Translations under genes and position numbers: made by a program | Assembly (NCBI GenBank): GCA_031277535.1 | Contig: JAITMD010000005.1 | Location: 186,001-250,000 of the forward strand | DNA: 64,000 nucleotides | From: Flavobacteriaceae bacterium | GTDB lineage: Bacteria > Bacteroidota > Bacteroidia > Flavobacteriales > Flavobacteriaceae | Reading direction: 5' to 3' | In this document: positions 44,411 through 53,656 of the stretch, in pieces | How the letters are laid out: the number at the start of each line of letters is the position of its first letter | Position numbering within the stretch: position 1 is the stretch's first letter | Notes under the pieces: generated by a model | Told to the model about the DNA's origin: nothing | Database searches by the model: none | Seen by the model: the letters and a program-made list of their open reading frames with translations, nothing else

Positions 44411-46450
44411 ATGATAAATAAACTAATCCCCTATTGTCTCCTATTTACTGTTTTATTCACCTTAACATACTGTACTCCTGAGAAAACACGTATAAAAACA
44501 GATGTAGATCAACTATATGCTGTTCAATATAACGATAAACATAAAGATAGCTTAGCTAAATCAATAAATTCAGAAGTCAAAGTTGCTTTAGAATTAAGTA
44601 ATACGCATCACAATAGAAAAATTATAGATAGTACATTACAGAAATTACGTTGGACTTATGATTCTATAAACTTTAAAAATTTATCAAACAAAGCCATTAA
44701 ATATGCTACTGATAAAGACGACAAGTACATTTTAGCAAGTACATACAACAATCTTGGTATGTATTATCATGACCTTTATCAGTTAGATAGTACCTACTAC
44801 TATTATTTAAAAACAGAAAATGTATATAAAAGTTTAAAAGACACTTTAAAATTAGGTGAAACAAGATTTTATCAGGCTCGCCTACTTTTCGAAATGGGAC
44901 TTTTTGCTGAAAGTGAAAGTAGTGTATCTCAATCTTTATCTCTTTTATATAATTTCCCCAATACACCTATCCATTATGAGGCTAATCAGTTAATGGCCTT
45001 ATGTTTAATGGAGCGCAAAGAATATTCAGAAGCTGAACGTTATCTCAAGAAAGCCTTAGACTTAATGCTTAAAGACATTAATAAAAATAAAGTATTAGAT
45101 CAAAAAAGAGCAACTATGGCTATTATAATGTTGTATGGCAATCTATCTGAACTTAGCTATCTTCAAAAAAAATACCCTGAAGCACATAATTATGCTCTAC
45201 AAGGTCAAAAATATATAACAAAGAATACTCACCCTATGTTGGTTTCTTTTCTAAAAAACAACTTAGCTAAATCTAATTTTAGATTAACAAAAGAAAGAAA
45301 ATATATTCAAGAAGTTATTGATGGATATAAATCTGATTCTGTACTCAAAAACAACTTTAGAATGCACTACGCGTCTATAGACATTGCAGAATTATACTTA
45401 TCCGAAAATCAAATAAAAAAAGCCAATGAATGGGCAAAAAAATCCTATAATAATGCCGTAATTCACAATGTTATTCCTTATCAAATAACAGCTTTAGAAT
45501 TCTTGCTTCTCAATGATTCATACGAAATGCAACCTCAGGTCAAACAACTTATTCAATTAAGACAAATTGTCACTGCAGAAGATAATCAAGCTCGTAATAG
45601 ATTTGCTCGTATTGCCTATGAAACAGAAGTAATTGAGCAAGAAAATGATCAACTAAAAGATATCATTTTTATCATTTCTATAGGAGGTGTAACTTTAGTT
45701 TTTTTATTAATCATAGGTATTTATCGCTTCAAGCTTAAAACAAAAAGTAAGGAATTAAGACTTGTAAGAGCTCAAAAAAAAGCAAACGACAATATCAATG
45801 AACTAATTATTGAAAGAAACTTAATTGCTTTAGATGTTAAAAAGAAGGAAAGGAATAGAATAGCTAAAGACTTACATGATAGTGTTGTCAATACTATTTT
45901 CACAATTCGCTTTAATCTTCAATTATTAGATTCAACTAATAATAAAAATAAAGAGTTATTAATAGAAGAATTACAAAAATTAGAACAAAACACAAGACAA
46001 CTATCTCATGATTTAATAGACAACGAGCTATTTAATGAGAACAAATTCAGTCAGCTTGTGGAGGATTTAACATCAATGCAAATCAATGCTTGGAAAACTA
46101 CTTTCAAAGTAAAACATGATCCAACTATTAATTTTGATTTGATTAATGCGGAAACAAAGGTTAATATTTTCTACATCTTGCGAGAGGCTATTCAAAATGT
46201 AAACAAGTATTCACATGCAAAAAACTGTATTATTACATTCTCTGGAAGAACAAATGGTATGCAATTAACAATAGAAGATAACGGAATAGGTTTTGATAAT
46301 TCTCATAATAACTCAAATGGTATTGGATTATCAAATATTAAAGAACGTGCACAACAAATAAATGCTATAGTTACTATCAATTCTTATATCAACCAAGGAA
46401 CAACCATCAGCCTTTTTATTCCATATCCTGTCAATACAAGAACCTTTTAA
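44411..46450 (+). CDS. TPR-containing lipoprotein sensor histidine kinase, copy 3 of 3
   Basis: ATG 44411 (MINKLIPYCLLFTVLFTLTYC) is preferred to a TTG five codons earlier. The 679 residues repeat the plan of the two upstream genes: TPR-like region, TM helix (IFIISIGGVTLVFLLIIGI), His489 in AKDLHDSVVN, N-box NVNKYSHA, DNGIGF and GIGLSNIKER. The C-terminal ATPase is somewhat more diverged (SGRTNGMQLTIEDN), and its first half resembles copy 2 more than copy 1 (DSLAKSIN, YATDKDDKY). It ends the array at a strong terminator. Outputs and signal are unknown. Confidence 0.87.
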   Translation: MINKLIPYCLLFTVLFTLTYCTPEKTRIKTDVDQLYAVQYNDKHKDSLAKSINSEVKVALELSNTHHNRKIIDSTLQKLRWTYDSINFKNLSNKAIKYATDKDDKYILASTYNNLGMYYHDLYQLDSTYYYYLKTENVYKSLKDTLKLGETRFYQARLLFEMGLFAESESSVSQSLSLLYNFPNTPIHYEANQLMALCLMERKEYSEAERYLKKALDLMLKDINKNKVLDQKRATMAIIMLYGNLSELSYLQKKYPEAHNYALQGQKYITKNTHPMLVSFLKNNLAKSNFRLTKERKYIQEVIDGYKSDSVLKNNFRMHYASIDIAELYLSENQIKKANEWAKKSYNNAVIHNVIPYQITALEFLLLNDSYEMQPQVKQLIQLRQIVTAEDNQARNRFARIAYETEVIEQENDQLKDIIFIISIGGVTLVFLLIIGIYRFKLKTKSKELRLVRAQKKANDNINELIIERNLIALDVKKKERNRIAKDLHDSVVNTIFTIRFNLQLLDSTNNKNKELLIEELQKLEQNTRQLSHDLIDNELFNENKFSQLVEDLTSMQINAWKTTFKVKHDPTINFDLINAETKVNIFYILREAIQNVNKYSHAKNCIITFSGRTNGMQLTIEDNGIGFDNSHNNSNGIGLSNIKERAQQINAIVTINSYINQGTTISLFIPYPVNTRTF

Positions 46451-46459
46451 TCTTAATAT

Positions 46460-46502
46460 AAAATCCCATAAAGTAGATTTTTCATCTACTTTATGGGATT
46501 TT
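46460..46502. terminator. Bidirectional terminator after the kinase array
   Basis: A perfect 19-bp stem (46460-46478 with 46484-46502), 5-nt loop, ends in T-runs. Its right arm overlaps the last codons and stop of the convergent MarR gene at 46486, so termination of both transcripts shares this DNA. Confidence 0.88.
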
Positions 46503-46947
46503 CATTTAACAAGGTTTTCAAATTAAGATCAACTACACCCCTATAAGGGCCTAAGACCTTAAAAAAAGCATCATCTACTTCTTTAACTACTACCAATGCC
46601 TTTTGAAGTAAATCTTGCCCTAAACGAGTTAAATTAACTATCTTAGCACGTGTATCAGTAGGATGATCTTTTCTAACTACTAACTTCTTTTCTTCTAAAG
46701 TTCTCAACACCTTAGAAACCATCATACGATCTGTGTTACTGTGCAATGCTATATCAACTTGCGATACTTCGCTGTTTTCCTTTGCAAGCCAACCTAAAGC
46801 AGCTAATAAAACAAACTGAGTATGCGTTATATCTAATTCATCTAATGATCGTTTCATTGCTCGTTGCCAAGCCATGGTTACCTGCCATAACAAATAACCA
46901 GAACTCTCCTCTGGAGAATCAAAATGATAAATAACTTCTTTATCCAT
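46486..46947 (-). CDS. MarR-family transcriptional regulator
   Basis: Start ATG 46947 (MDKEVIYHFDSPEESSG) is preferred to the TTG 21 bp upstream. The 153-residue protein has the MarR fold: N-terminal dimerisation helices with LWQVTMAWQRAMKRSLDELDITHTQFVLLAALGWL, then winged HTH SQVDIALHSNTDRMMVSKVLRTLEEKKLVVRKDHPTDTRAKIVNLTRLG, where the Asp-x-Arg wing motif is present. It acts as a dimeric repressor or activator; its ligand is unknown. The DinB-like gene ends 33 bp upstream on the same strand, so they form an operon, and the regulator may control it. Confidence 0.9.
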   Translation of the reverse strand: MDKEVIYHFDSPEESSGYLLWQVTMAWQRAMKRSLDELDITHTQFVLLAALGWLAKENSEVSQVDIALHSNTDRMMVSKVLRTLEEKKLVVRKDHPTDTRAKIVNLTRLGQDLLQKALVVVKEVDDAFFKVLGPYRGVVDLNLKTLLNENPIK

Positions 46948-46980
46948 ACTACACTGTTTAATCTTCAAAAATGATACAAA

Positions 46981-47508
46981 TTAATAAAGTAAAACTTTAT
47001 CTAATGCTTTTTTTTGTTTCAAATGATGTTTCCAATGCATCAATATCAACAGATACCATTCTTGGGCATTCAGATAAGAAAATCCTGGATGAAGTGTTTT
47101 ACCTCCTTTAGAAGTATCTAATTTTTTCTCCCAAAGTTTCATCATTTCTAATGCCTTTTCCATCCTTTCCCTTACGTCTATTTTTGATTTTGGTGCAGGA
47201 GGAGTATAATCACTTGAAGGGGCTACTTTTATTTTTACTGGAGGAAACTTCCCCAATATTTTATACACCATAAATCCTCTAAAATTTTTCATCTTTGATT
47301 GATTGTCTTCTTGTTCCAAACACACTTCTAATTGCTTCCCTTGAAATTCTAATGTAGCTTGTATTAAATGCATATACACTTGGCCAATAGACCAATTTTC
47401 ATCTGCTCCATACCCTTTAATTTGTTCTTCTGAATACAGGTCCAATGCAACCAACCATTCTTCATATACGCCTTCAAAATCTTTTAATATACTTTTATTA
47501 CTTCTCAT
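46981..47508 (-). CDS. DinB-like (DinB_2) four-helix-bundle protein
   Basis: The 175-residue protein has the DinB/YfiT-like metal-binding four-helix bundle. ENWSIGQVYMHLIQ supplies the first His, and the terminal region with NAQEWYLLILMHWKHHLKQK supplies the remaining His ligands; FPPVKIKVAPSSDYTPP forms the usual mid-loop. Relatives include thiol-dependent transferases and damage-induced proteins, but the reaction here is unknown. It precedes marR in one operon. A TATATTTG box (47528-47535, minus strand) lies 20 bp before the ATG. Confidence 0.82.
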   Translation of the reverse strand: MRSNKSILKDFEGVYEEWLVALDLYSEEQIKGYGADENWSIGQVYMHLIQATLEFQGKQLEVCLEQEDNQSKMKNFRGFMVYKILGKFPPVKIKVAPSSDYTPPAPKSKIDVRERMEKALEMMKLWEKKLDTSKGGKTLHPGFSYLNAQEWYLLILMHWKHHLKQKKALDKVLLY

Positions 47509-47527
47509 AATACTTATTTTGTTGTTG

Positions 47528-47535
47528 CAAATATA
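47528..47535 (-). promoter_or_regulatory. Candidate -7 box of the DinB-marR operon
   Basis: The minus strand reads TATATTTG (TAnnTTTG), 19 bp before the DinB-like ATG. Confidence 0.6.
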
Positions 47536-47878
47536 GTAATCGTGACAACAATAAAAAAAGAAAAAACATTTTAATTAAACAAAATAACTACAACACAATA
47601 TTAACCAATAGATTATAAAAATCATCTAAATAAAAACTTTATCTTATTTCAAGTAATTATAAGTTTTAAAAAATAAGTAACAGAACATTAAACATCCCCT
47701 AAATTATTAAAGCAATACTTTAAGTAATCCAATTTTTAACATTCCTTACAATGTATACCTCCCCAAAAAAAATCTATTAACTTTGCTAAAGAGTATTAGT
47801 ATTTTTTCAATACTCCTTTTCTATTATTACAATTAGAGAACTATACTAATTCTATCTAAAAAAACTATTGGACAAAAA

Positions 47879-47902
47879 AAAAGACTCCTTAAAGAGTCTT
47901 TT
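47879..47902. terminator. Terminator after the 47922-48407 gene
   Basis: Stem AAAAGACTC/GAGTCTTTT (9 bp) with loop CTTAAA and T-runs on both strands, about 19 bp beyond the stop. Confidence 0.8.
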
Positions 47903-47921
47903 ATACTGTATTTTATTTCGT

Positions 47922-48407
47922 CTATTTCAAAAGCTTTTTTACATCAGAAGCTCTTCCATAAAAGTCATTACTTTCTACTAAAGAACGATAATAAAAAGTA
48001 CCTAAATCAAGTCCTGTATCTACAAAAGAATCTTCGAATGTAGCCTCCTCTGTTCTATAGAATAAATCACTATCAAGGTAACCAATAGTCCATGTATTTG
48101 TATTCAATACGATTGGATCTTCATTCAATCCCGTACCAATAATATAATACCCTTTTTTGTAAATTTCTTTATTCTGGGGCATAAAATTTAGTTTGTGCAA
48201 CATATAAACCTGGCTAAAAACATTGTTCCCAAAACGCCATCCTGAATGATAAGAATGATTAATAAAAAACGTCCCTACTTCTTCTCCAAAATTCTTAATA
48301 AAATTCCCCTCTCCTGTTTTAGTAAGGCTCCATACTTCTAAGTTATACTCCTCACTCATTAATTCAATAGCCTTATCAAATAAGATTACATTTATTTTAC
48401 TTGTCAT
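47922..48407 (-). CDS. Hypothetical protein, possibly SUKH/SMI1-like
   Basis: The 161-residue protein has no signal or TM helix. The segment YYIIGTGLNEDPIVLNTNTWTIGYLDSDLF recalls the 'G-G..D.iv.d..tg.vg.l' core of SMI1/KNR4 (SUKH) immunity-type folds, and a trailing acidic stretch (TEEATFEDSFVDTG) leads to helices ending ASDVKKLLK. The match is only by pattern, so the name is tentative. It closes the run DUF6493-like protein, 171-residue, 112-residue and this gene, all on the minus strand, and is followed by a terminator. Confidence 0.5.
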   Translation of the reverse strand: MTSKINVILFDKAIELMSEEYNLEVWSLTKTGEGNFIKNFGEEVGTFFINHSYHSGWRFGNNVFSQVYMLHKLNFMPQNKEIYKKGYYIIGTGLNEDPIVLNTNTWTIGYLDSDLFYRTEEATFEDSFVDTGLDLGTFYYRSLVESNDFYGRASDVKKLLK

Positions 48408-48431
48408 TACAATCTTTTCTTTATTAAATAT

Positions 48432-48770
48432 CTATTTTATATCTCTAAGTAGTTCATCCAAATTTCCAAATGGATATGTCTTATCATTGCAAAATAATCT
48501 TTTGTTCTCAAAATCAATATTTATCTTATAACACCTATTTCCTTCTGGATAAATCCTAAATTGAATCTCCAATCCTCCATTAACTTCTTTATGTCCCATA
48601 TAGTCGCAAGCTTCACTTCTAAAATCTAATAGCATAACAGCTGTTACAGCATCGATAATATAAAACCTATTAACCCAATGAGACATTCTCATTTCATTCA
48701 ATATGGTGCATATCACATACTGATTAAAACATATGCTATACTCTGATTTATATGTACTCTCATCTACCAT
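48432..48770 (-). CDS. Hypothetical protein
   Basis: I take ATG 48770 (MVDESTYKSEYSICFNQY, 112 residues) because an earlier in-frame ATG at 48824 lies inside the terminator hairpin of the upstream gene. The protein is a small beta-rich domain with Cys residues (AVTAVMLLDFRSEACDYMGHKE, GLEIQFRIYPEGNRCYKINID) and a C-terminal helix GNLDELLRDIK. No family is recognised; the size, strand pattern and neighbourhood would fit an immunity-type or adaptor protein. It lies 24 bp before the next gene in the run. Confidence 0.5.
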   Translation of the reverse strand: MVDESTYKSEYSICFNQYVICTILNEMRMSHWVNRFYIIDAVTAVMLLDFRSEACDYMGHKEVNGGLEIQFRIYPEGNRCYKINIDFENKRLFCNDKTYPFGNLDELLRDIK

Positions 48771-48811
48771 AAGATATATTATTAAACCAAAATTAGTGCT
48801 TTTTAAAACAC

Positions 48812-48838
48812 AAAAGTTCCTCATTAAAGAACTTTTAT
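48812..48838 (-). terminator. Likely terminator after the 48845-49360 gene
   Basis: Stem AAAAGTTC/GAACTTTT (8 bp) with a loop of about 9 nt lies 6 bp beyond the stop; the minus-strand continuation is only moderately T-rich, so it may be leaky and let the two downstream genes be read. Confidence 0.6.
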
Positions 48839-48844
48839 TTACTT

Positions 48845-49360
48845 CTATTTATTATTGATTAAAAACGTTAGAATTTCATCTGTACTGTACTCATAATAAT
48901 TACCTTCACTGTCCTTATACCTATGAAAAAACTTAGGATTATACTTTTTACAATTCAGCTTTAGAAAAGCGTGATAATACGCATGAAGATACATTCCAAA
49001 CTCATCTTCATAACTCAATTCTTCTTCTACTTCTTCCTTTATCTCAAAAGAATTTATTTTAGTAATAAGTATTGCTAAATCTTCTTTACTCAAATCATTA
49101 ATCCTTTCAGGATCAGGTAAAGCAATGCGGAAAGCCAACACTTCTACTCCCTCTTCTTCCCACCACTCATATAAATTATAAGTAGACATGTCTTTACCTG
49201 TTAATTGATGTAACTGTTCTTCCATCTTCTTGTATTCTACCAACCCTTCATCTCCATACTCATCACAATAATCCGTATACTCTAAAAGTATTTGAAGAAT
49301 TTCTGGATATCTTGCTTCTGCGATATCCATCTTAGGCGCTATTTCTTGTCGCAATTCCAT
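48845..49360 (-). CDS. Hypothetical acidic protein downstream of the DUF6493-like gene
   Basis: ATG 49360 (MELRQEIAPKMDIAEARYPE, 171 residues) is chosen because the longer frame would overlap the upstream gene by 65 bp. The protein is acidic and mostly helical (LEYTDYCDEYGDEGLVEYKKMEEQLHQLTGKD), with a middle stretch VEVLAFRIALPDPERI and a C-terminal half containing YLHAYYHAFLKLNCKKYNPKFF. No signal or membrane helix is seen and no family is recognised. It starts 14 bp after the stop of the 960-residue protein, so it is very probably cotranscribed and may function with it. Confidence 0.55.
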   Translation of the reverse strand: MELRQEIAPKMDIAEARYPEILQILLEYTDYCDEYGDEGLVEYKKMEEQLHQLTGKDMSTYNLYEWWEEEGVEVLAFRIALPDPERINDLSKEDLAILITKINSFEIKEEVEEELSYEDEFGMYLHAYYHAFLKLNCKKYNPKFFHRYKDSEGNYYEYSTDEILTFLINNK

Positions 49361-49373
49361 ACACCACACTATA

Positions 49374-52256
49374 TTATTTGATAAAAGTAAGTAGAGTTTG
49401 AGTAACTTTCTTGGTAGCACTGACTTTACTCCATGCATTTATCAATTCAGCTACTCTATTATTTGTTACTTTAGCCTCATTCACTGTCAATACTTCTACA
49501 TACTGTTCCAACAAAGTTTTAAATCCTTTTATAGGCACCTCATTCAACTCTACCATAATATGCTCTATCAATACCTGTAAGGCTTTATTATGCTGCACAC
49601 TTACATTCATCATAAAACCTTGTATTGAATCTGTCAAACGTTTTATAGTTACAAATTCTATCACCTCTACTTTTCCAATCACTTCTCCTATCTTTTCTTG
49701 TTCTAATCGCTCTACTTCTTTAATCCATAATTCAGCAGCGTAAGAACGAGATACTTTATCCTCTGCCAACAAGGCTAAACCAAAAAACAAATAGAAGTTA
49801 GAAGATAATGTATATCCTTTCATTTGTAACAAATAAGACAATACTCCTTGCAACAAATTCCTTTCGGCTACTTCATAATTTGAACTACCTCCGTAATGCA
49901 AACAGCGTTCTATCACAGCATTTAATATGACATCTATACTACGTGGGTTAAAACACAACAAAGTAGTTGACACACTTACTTTTGCATCTATAATTTGGTA
50001 CATTATTAACTCAGCCAAGTTAACTGAAGTAGTTAAATCTCCAACTTTCTTCTTAGTTAACCCCTTATTAACTCTACTAAATATCAAGGATGTATTAACT
50101 TCAAAAGGCAATTGCTGCAACTTGATAATCTTATTAGTATGTATTTTATCTACTTGTTTCTTTGCTTTATAGTCATAATCTTTATATGTATGCGATTCTT
50201 CTATAGCTTCCCATTTTCCTAACCACCCTGCACAATACAATTGACGTTCTTTTGTATACTTTTCATCTGTAAACTCTTTTGATGCTTCATGTGGATGTTT
50301 TATCATAGCCACAAAACGCCATACATCATATAATTCAAAAGGTCCTTCAGGATCTTGACTACTATCCATTACAAAGCACATTAGACGCAATAGTTCTCCT
50401 TTCAAAACTTTATTTGCTAAAATAAGACCTTCTGCAAAAGTATCTTTATCAATACGAGCAATAGCTATCTGTAAATCAATAGCATCTACCTCATAAGTAT
50501 TACTTTGATAAATAGCTAATCGACGAATTAATTCACTTGCGTCAATATAAAATGGTTCATGAGTTGGTACACATAAAACAGGATAATAATAATCTTCCTT
50601 TAGCATTTTCAAGGTATGATAATACACTGAAAAATAAGGTCGCAATGTGGCATAATAATACTCTAATTGATTACTTGGTTCTAAAGTAATTGTATCATAG
50701 GTTATCGTTTTGTTGTAATACAACTTATCGCCTTTCAAATGCTTTTGATGTAATTTCTCTAACCCCATCACTGAGATACTATTATTAGCCCTCAACAATC
50801 TTGACCATTCTAAAAACCAAAAAGCAAGTATCTTCTGACTTTCTGTAGCTGACCACAAATTAGTTAATAGCTTATAGGCTTTATCAAAAGAAGGCAATAA
50901 TTGTTCAATGTGTTCTGCTGTCAATTGATTGTATAGGCGAGTAATTGCTTCTACAGTTTGCTCAAACACATAGTTCTGATCACTACTCCATACAGAAGAA
51001 ATAAAGAAGATTAAATCTTCTACAGTAGTTATTTCTGTCAATAAAACTATCTCATCCTCCTCTTGTTGTATCGTATCATCAAGTACTAAAATATTGTTTG
51101 TTACAATATACGAAGACAATAAATTCTTTGTTTCACTCAACAGCAAATCTTGAAAAGCCATTAATTGCTCATTTAGACTTTCAGTTGGTGGACATAATTT
51201 CACAATTAATTTAGCTACCTTACTTTGTAAGGTCTGATCCTGTATGTGAAAAGTACTTAGTAAAGCTTCTGCATATTGACTATTATACTGTGGGTACTTT
51301 TTCTCTAAAGTAGAAACTAATTTTACTCCTTTATTAATTGTTGTTTTTACGGTACTATTAAAAATAACTGGGAGGTTTACTAACAGGTTATCCATGTTAA
51401 AGTTCTCTTCATCTATTATTTTTTGCAATAAATCCAAAGAGACATTAACTACTTTTGACAATGAACTATTACACAACTGTAATAAATCGTCCTGTACCTC
51501 TAAAAGATCTTTATTTGTAATTGCCAGACGCTCTACCAAGGCCATATTCCAACTACATAAAGTTTGATTCGTAAAAGTCATCACTGCTTGTATAGCTGCA
51601 GTAATTACTTTATTACGATCCAACTTTCCTTTTTCTACCAATAGTTGAATAGCATCATTCCAATAATAAAATGTTTCTGTGGCAAGTTCATACTGACCTC
51701 CATTAACAGAAGTCTCATATTGAAACAAATACCAAAACTGTACTTCAAGTAAATCTGGGTATTTTTCATACACATCAACATAAGGTAATGAGGCCATAAT
51801 ATATGCCCAAGTTTCATCTGTCAAAGGAGTTTTAAAAGCATTGTTCTGATATAAATGATACATCATATCTATATCTCTAAAAGGCTCTGCTATCCAATCT
51901 TTGCGTACTGACTCATTCACTTGCTCTCCTAACCAATCTGGCACATACCAAGATAAAACATCTTCATAAACCGCCTTTCGCAAGCCCCAAATAGATTTTA
52001 TCTCTTTATAATTGCAACAACTCAACATAGCGATTTGAACACAATGTAATTGCTCCCTTGAGCCACGAGAAACATACGAATTTCTATTTCCCTCTTCTGG
52101 AATATACTCTGAGTAGTACTTTCCTAATTTTGCTATATTTTTACTTTCTTTAAGTCGAATATCAAGAGACGTGTTTTGAAGTAACACTATCGTCTTCTCC
52201 TTTTCTTCTGACGCTATTAATTGTTCTAATTGATTATAAAAAGAATCCTTACTCAT
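49374..52256 (-). CDS. Large helical-repeat protein, probably DUF6493 family
   Basis: The 960-residue protein has no signal peptide. Its composition (many short Leu-rich helices, such as LLQLCNSSLSKVVNVSLDLLQKII, GVKLVSTLEKKYPQYNSQYAEALLSTF and KVAKLIVKLCPPTESL) points to a HEAT/ARM-like alpha solenoid over its length. The overall look fits what I recall of DUF6493 proteins of Bacteroidota, some of which neighbour SWIM zinc-finger and MoxR-VWA genes; none of those is in this window. Function is unknown. It heads a minus-strand run with three small unknown proteins. The ATG at 52256 (MSKDSFYNQLEQLI) is unambiguous. Confidence 0.6.
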   Translation of the reverse strand: MSKDSFYNQLEQLIASEEKEKTIVLLQNTSLDIRLKESKNIAKLGKYYSEYIPEEGNRNSYVSRGSREQLHCVQIAMLSCCNYKEIKSIWGLRKAVYEDVLSWYVPDWLGEQVNESVRKDWIAEPFRDIDMMYHLYQNNAFKTPLTDETWAYIMASLPYVDVYEKYPDLLEVQFWYLFQYETSVNGGQYELATETFYYWNDAIQLLVEKGKLDRNKVITAAIQAVMTFTNQTLCSWNMALVERLAITNKDLLEVQDDLLQLCNSSLSKVVNVSLDLLQKIIDEENFNMDNLLVNLPVIFNSTVKTTINKGVKLVSTLEKKYPQYNSQYAEALLSTFHIQDQTLQSKVAKLIVKLCPPTESLNEQLMAFQDLLLSETKNLLSSYIVTNNILVLDDTIQQEEDEIVLLTEITTVEDLIFFISSVWSSDQNYVFEQTVEAITRLYNQLTAEHIEQLLPSFDKAYKLLTNLWSATESQKILAFWFLEWSRLLRANNSISVMGLEKLHQKHLKGDKLYYNKTITYDTITLEPSNQLEYYYATLRPYFSVYYHTLKMLKEDYYYPVLCVPTHEPFYIDASELIRRLAIYQSNTYEVDAIDLQIAIARIDKDTFAEGLILANKVLKGELLRLMCFVMDSSQDPEGPFELYDVWRFVAMIKHPHEASKEFTDEKYTKERQLYCAGWLGKWEAIEESHTYKDYDYKAKKQVDKIHTNKIIKLQQLPFEVNTSLIFSRVNKGLTKKKVGDLTTSVNLAELIMYQIIDAKVSVSTTLLCFNPRSIDVILNAVIERCLHYGGSSNYEVAERNLLQGVLSYLLQMKGYTLSSNFYLFFGLALLAEDKVSRSYAAELWIKEVERLEQEKIGEVIGKVEVIEFVTIKRLTDSIQGFMMNVSVQHNKALQVLIEHIMVELNEVPIKGFKTLLEQYVEVLTVNEAKVTNNRVAELINAWSKVSATKKVTQTLLTFIK

Positions 52257-52381
52257 TTCAAGTATTTATTATTCAGTATTTTATTACATTAAAGTTCTTA
52301 TACTATAAGAAGCTTTCTCTATTTAGGAAAGATACAATAATCCCTTTAATTAAAAATAGCTGAAAAAAGTGAAATCATGAA

Positions 52382-53587
52382 CTACAACCTTGGCATTCTA
52401 ATTTGAATAATTAAAGAAGATAAAATAGTAAGAATACCTATAGAAAGTACAGCATATTCAATACCGAAAAGATCAGCTGTAATCCCTGATAAAATTGCCC
52501 CGATAGCATACCCTAAATCTCTCCATAGACGAAAAGTTCCAATGCTTTCTGCTCTTTGTTGAGGACTCGTTACTTGTGCAATAGTAGACAGAAAAGTAGG
52601 ATATACTAAAGCTGTTCCCAACCCCAACAAGCCTGACAGCAATAACAACAACTTCTCATTTGTAGCAAAAGAAAGAATCAAAATTGCTATTCCTTGTATA
52701 AACATTCCCCAAAAAAGCATCTTCTTTTTAGAATATATATCAGACATCCTCCCTGTAAATAGCTGTCCTATACCCCATACTGTTGGATATACTGCTGCTA
52801 TTAATCCTATTGAATCATTAGTATAGTTCAATGACAACAAAACAATAGGAAGTAAACCCCAAATCATACCATCATTCAAATTGTTTACTAATCCTGCCTG
52901 GGTAACAGTACTTAATGTTTTATCTTTAAAAGTTGTAGCAATAAATATATTGTCTAACACTGCGAAATCATTCTTTTCACTCTCTTTCTGCACATAAGAC
53001 TGAGTGTCCTTTACCCAAAACAACGTACACAAAAAACCTACAACAGATATTCCAATTCCCAAGTAAAAAGGATAAGGAGTAATTCCATATGTGTTTGCAA
53101 TATGCCCTGTCAAAAAAGCAACAACACCAACTGCAAAATACCCAGCAAATTCGTTGAGTCCCATCGCTAAACCTCGATTCTTTTCTCCTACTAAGTCAAT
53201 CTTCATCACTACAGTACTACTCCATGTTAATCCCTGACTAACACCCAGCAATACATTAGCCATCACAACAACGGTCCAATTAGAAGCGTAAATAAACATA
53301 AATGGAATTGGGATTGCCAACAGCCAACCTATCAATAATAGTTTTCTACGTCCATAGACATTCGCTAATTTACCTGTATAATAATTAGCTATAGCTTTGG
53401 AAACACCAAAAACAATAATAAACGATAGAATAGCTGTATGAGAATTCACCTGAAATACAGAAGTAGCAAACTGAGGGAATATTGTACGTTCCATTCCTAT
53501 CATCCCTCCTACAAAGGCATTAATCAACACCAATAAGCTAAATTGTTTCCAATTTTCTTTCAATCCTAATGTAATTTCACTATTCAT
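52382..53587 (-). CDS. MFS transporter
   Basis: The 401-residue inner-membrane protein has 12 predicted spans in two halves. Between TM2 and TM3 it has the MFS loop motif in degenerate form (YYTGKLANVYGRRKLLLIGWLL), repeated in the second half (LFTGRMSDIYSKKKMLFWGMF). The N-terminal NAFVGGMIGMERTIFPQFA and ALVYPTFLSTIAQVTSPQQRAESIGTFRLWRDLGYA suggest a drug/metabolite exporter of DHA1-like type, substrate unknown. The Crp-like regulator gene lies about 70 bp upstream on the same strand, so it may control this transporter. Confidence 0.85.
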   Translation of the reverse strand: MNSEITLGLKENWKQFSLLVLINAFVGGMIGMERTIFPQFATSVFQVNSHTAILSFIIVFGVSKAIANYYTGKLANVYGRRKLLLIGWLLAIPIPFMFIYASNWTVVVMANVLLGVSQGLTWSSTVVMKIDLVGEKNRGLAMGLNEFAGYFAVGVVAFLTGHIANTYGITPYPFYLGIGISVVGFLCTLFWVKDTQSYVQKESEKNDFAVLDNIFIATTFKDKTLSTVTQAGLVNNLNDGMIWGLLPIVLLSLNYTNDSIGLIAAVYPTVWGIGQLFTGRMSDIYSKKKMLFWGMFIQGIAILILSFATNEKLLLLLSGLLGLGTALVYPTFLSTIAQVTSPQQRAESIGTFRLWRDLGYAIGAILSGITADLFGIEYAVLSIGILTILSSLIIQIRMPRL

Positions 53588-53656
53588 TTTTCATATTTAT
53601 TAGAAAAACAAAACTCTACAATAGAAAAGAGAAAAAGATTATCATTTGATAAGAAA

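Larger units (their letters stand above)
47509..47921. other. Intergenic region with a possible small transcript
   Basis: About 410 bp without a gene. It contains the DinB -7 box at 47528-47535. On the plus strand there is TAACTTTG (47778-47785, exact TAnnTTTG) followed 6 bp later by a hairpin (GAGTATT/AATACTC, about 47791-47815) and, about 65 bp on, by the terminator hairpin at 47879-47902. Together these could make an RNA of about 110 nt. No -33 TTG is visible, so this is only a candidate. Confidence 0.35.

Noticed and set aside
48770..48824. Longer N-terminus for the 112-residue protein
   Set aside because: The earlier ATG lies inside a terminator hairpin of the upstream gene, so the downstream ATG is more likely.
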